Shown: one piece after another, positions 5,616 through 6,294 of the stretch
Position numbering within the stretch: the stretch's first letter is position 1
Layout: every line of letters begins with the position of its first letter
Assembly: GCA_945957305.1 (NCBI GenBank)
Contig: CAMFLN010000208.1
Coordinates: 1 to 6,294, forward strand
Source of the DNA: an uncultured Planctomycetaceae bacterium
GTDB lineage: Bacteria; Planctomycetota; Planctomycetia; Pirellulales; JACPPG01
Direction of reading: 5' to 3'
DNA: 6,294 bases
The notes under the pieces: generated by a model
What the model was told of the DNA's origin: nothing
Database searches by the model: none
Seen by the model: the letters and a program-made list of their open reading frames with translations, nothing else
Program-made: the position numbers and the translations under genes

Positions 5616-6294
5616 AACATCGATCGGCTTTACGCGATTGGCTGTGTCCTGTCCGGACTTGAGCAGCAGCCAATTCGCGGATCCGTAGGTATCGCTGAAG
5701 AACTGGTCCTGAACGCCATCGCTGGCGACGTTCGTCCCCGGCAGCAGGAAGGTGCTTCCATTGTTGCGCGGGCCAGTGCCGGTTCCGGTGATATTGGCGA
5801 TTTTGTCCGCCACCGGCCGGGCCGCGGTCCACTCAGAGAGGACGGCTTGCAAGGCGGCTTGATTCAACGACGTTGTGCCATCGATCAGGATGCTGCCGTG
5901 CCCCCCTTCGGCGCCGTCCGTGATTTGCGAGGCGTAGATGGTGTCGCCTCCCCCGCCGCCAACGATCAAGTTTTGGCCCCCTTCGCCGCCGTTGCCGGTG
6001 GGATTAGCGCCAAAAGCGCCGTAGATCGTGTCGTGTCCGCTACCGCCGACGATGAGATTGTTGCCGCCGCTGGCGCCTTTGCGACCGGTCACGGCGTTGC
6101 CGTAAATCGTGTTGTCGCCATTGCCGGCGATAATCACGTTACTCCCCTGCTTTCCCTCACCGCCGTTCGAGCCGCCAATGAGCGTGTCGCCGCCGTTGCC
6201 GCCCAACAACGTGTTATTTCCCGCTCCGCCATCGAGCGTCGCGGAAATTGTCGCCAACCCATGCGCGTCGAGCTGATCGTTGCCCGCGTTGCCC
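5598..6294 (-). CDS. RTX-like (hemolysin-type calcium-binding repeat) protein, C-terminal part
   Basis: The minus-strand frame is open to the right edge, so the N-terminal part is missing; 231 residues and the TAG stop (5600-5598) are visible. A TTG at 6257 could be taken as a start, but the frame continues upstream with repeat-like GNAGNDQLDAHG, so it is internal. Visible residues 20-121 hold Gly/Asn/Asp-rich repeats such as NTLLGGNGGDTLIGG and NLIVGGSGHDTIYG. These resemble the GGxGxDxLx nonapeptides that bind Ca2+ in beta-rolls of secreted or surface proteins. The last ~95 residues are not repetitive: ILIDGTT, then AVLSEWTAARPVADKIANI, NNGSTFLLPGTNVASDGVQD, and the end VKPIDVETDLP. From memory, similar SEWT-containing tails close large repeat proteins of planctomycetes; this was not searched. 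It is probably exported, but no signal sequence can be seen. The gene converges on the S9 peptidase with a 79-base gap. Confidence 0.82.
   Translation of the reverse strand, partial: GNAGNDQLDAHGLATISATLDGGAGNNTLLGGNGGDTLIGGSNGGEGKQGSNVIIAGNGDNTIYGNAVTGRKGASGGNNLIVGGSGHDTIYGAFGANPTGNGGEGGQNLIVGGGGGDTIYASQITDGAEGGHGSILIDGTTSLNQAALQAVLSEWTAARPVADKIANITGTGTGPRNNGSTFLLPGTNVASDGVQDQFFSDTYGSANWLLLKSGQDTANRVKPIDVETDLP
5931..6236 (-). repeat. Four spaced RTX-like glycine-rich repeat blocks
   Basis: Four blocks share N-[TLV]-[LI]-x-G-x-G-x-[DN]-T-[IL]-[YI]. They lie at about 6236-6174 (LDGGAGNNTLLGGNGGDTLIGG region), 6143-6099 (SNVIIAGNGDNTIYG), 6062-6018 (NNLIVGGSGHDTIYG) and 5975-5931 (QNLIVGGGGGDTIYA). 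The last three start 27 and 29 residues apart. Between them lie 12-14-residue spacers rich in Gly with Asn, Glu and Lys, such as NGGEGKQG, TGRKGASG and TGNGGEGG. Canonical RTX arrays run in unbroken 9-residue periods, so here each calcium-type motif is separated from the next. Confidence 0.7.

Noticed and set aside
5038..5688. A 216-codon plus-strand open frame over the S9 catalytic region
   Set aside because: It is a frame-shifted reading of the catalytic domain (Arg-rich) that runs past the real stop into the convergent gene.
6255..6257. TTG as start codon of the RTX-like gene
   Set aside because: The frame stays open to the window edge and codes for repeat-like residues upstream, so the gene begins outside the window.

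Overview
The window is GC-rich, densely coding bacterial DNA. It carries three secreted or surface-type proteins, one cytosolic amidase, and the end of a repeat-rich calcium-binding-type protein. The mix suggests a planctomycete (Planctomycetota, perhaps Pirellulales-like): a ceramidase-domain protein of about 480 residues, a secreted S9 peptidase, an exported endonuclease/exonuclease/phosphatase-fold protein, and a Gly/Asn/Asp-rich repeat protein whose non-repetitive C-terminus contains an 'SEWT' segment. This assignment rests on recalled family distribution, not on a marker gene. No rRNA, tRNA, CRISPR array, integrase or transposase was seen.

Layout. (1) Positions 1-225, minus strand: the first 75 codons of an exported EEP-superfamily phosphodiesterase, running off the left edge. 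(2) Positions 226-480: a divergent intergenic region that must hold the promoters for the EEP gene and the amidase. (3) Positions 481-1854, plus: an amidase-signature enzyme with an intact Lys-Ser-Ser triad. (4) Positions 1973-3421, plus: a signal-peptide protein resembling the N-terminal catalytic domain of neutral/alkaline ceramidase. The zinc-ligand motifs are recognisable but the usual GDxSP nucleophile motif is not. (5) Positions 3560-5518, plus: an exported S9 prolyl-oligopeptidase-family peptidase with a complete Ser-Asp-His triad. (6) Positions 5519-5597: a convergent intergenic region with iterated CAGGTC/GACCTG elements and a 17-base direct repeat that overlaps the end of the next gene. 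(7) Positions 5598-6294, minus: the C-terminal 231 residues of an RTX-like repeat protein running off the right edge.

How the genes relate. The three plus-strand genes are co-oriented with gaps of 118 and 138 bases, too loose to prove an operon. All three belong to families that hydrolyse amide or peptide bonds: amidase, ceramidase-like amidohydrolase and serine peptidase. A shared role in breaking down lipid amides and peptides is possible but is inference. I saw no clear sign of a new multi-gene system. The points most worth a second look are the ceramidase-like protein without its nucleophile motif, the spaced-out RTX repeats with their C-terminal module, and the iterated repeat/hairpin array between the convergent genes.
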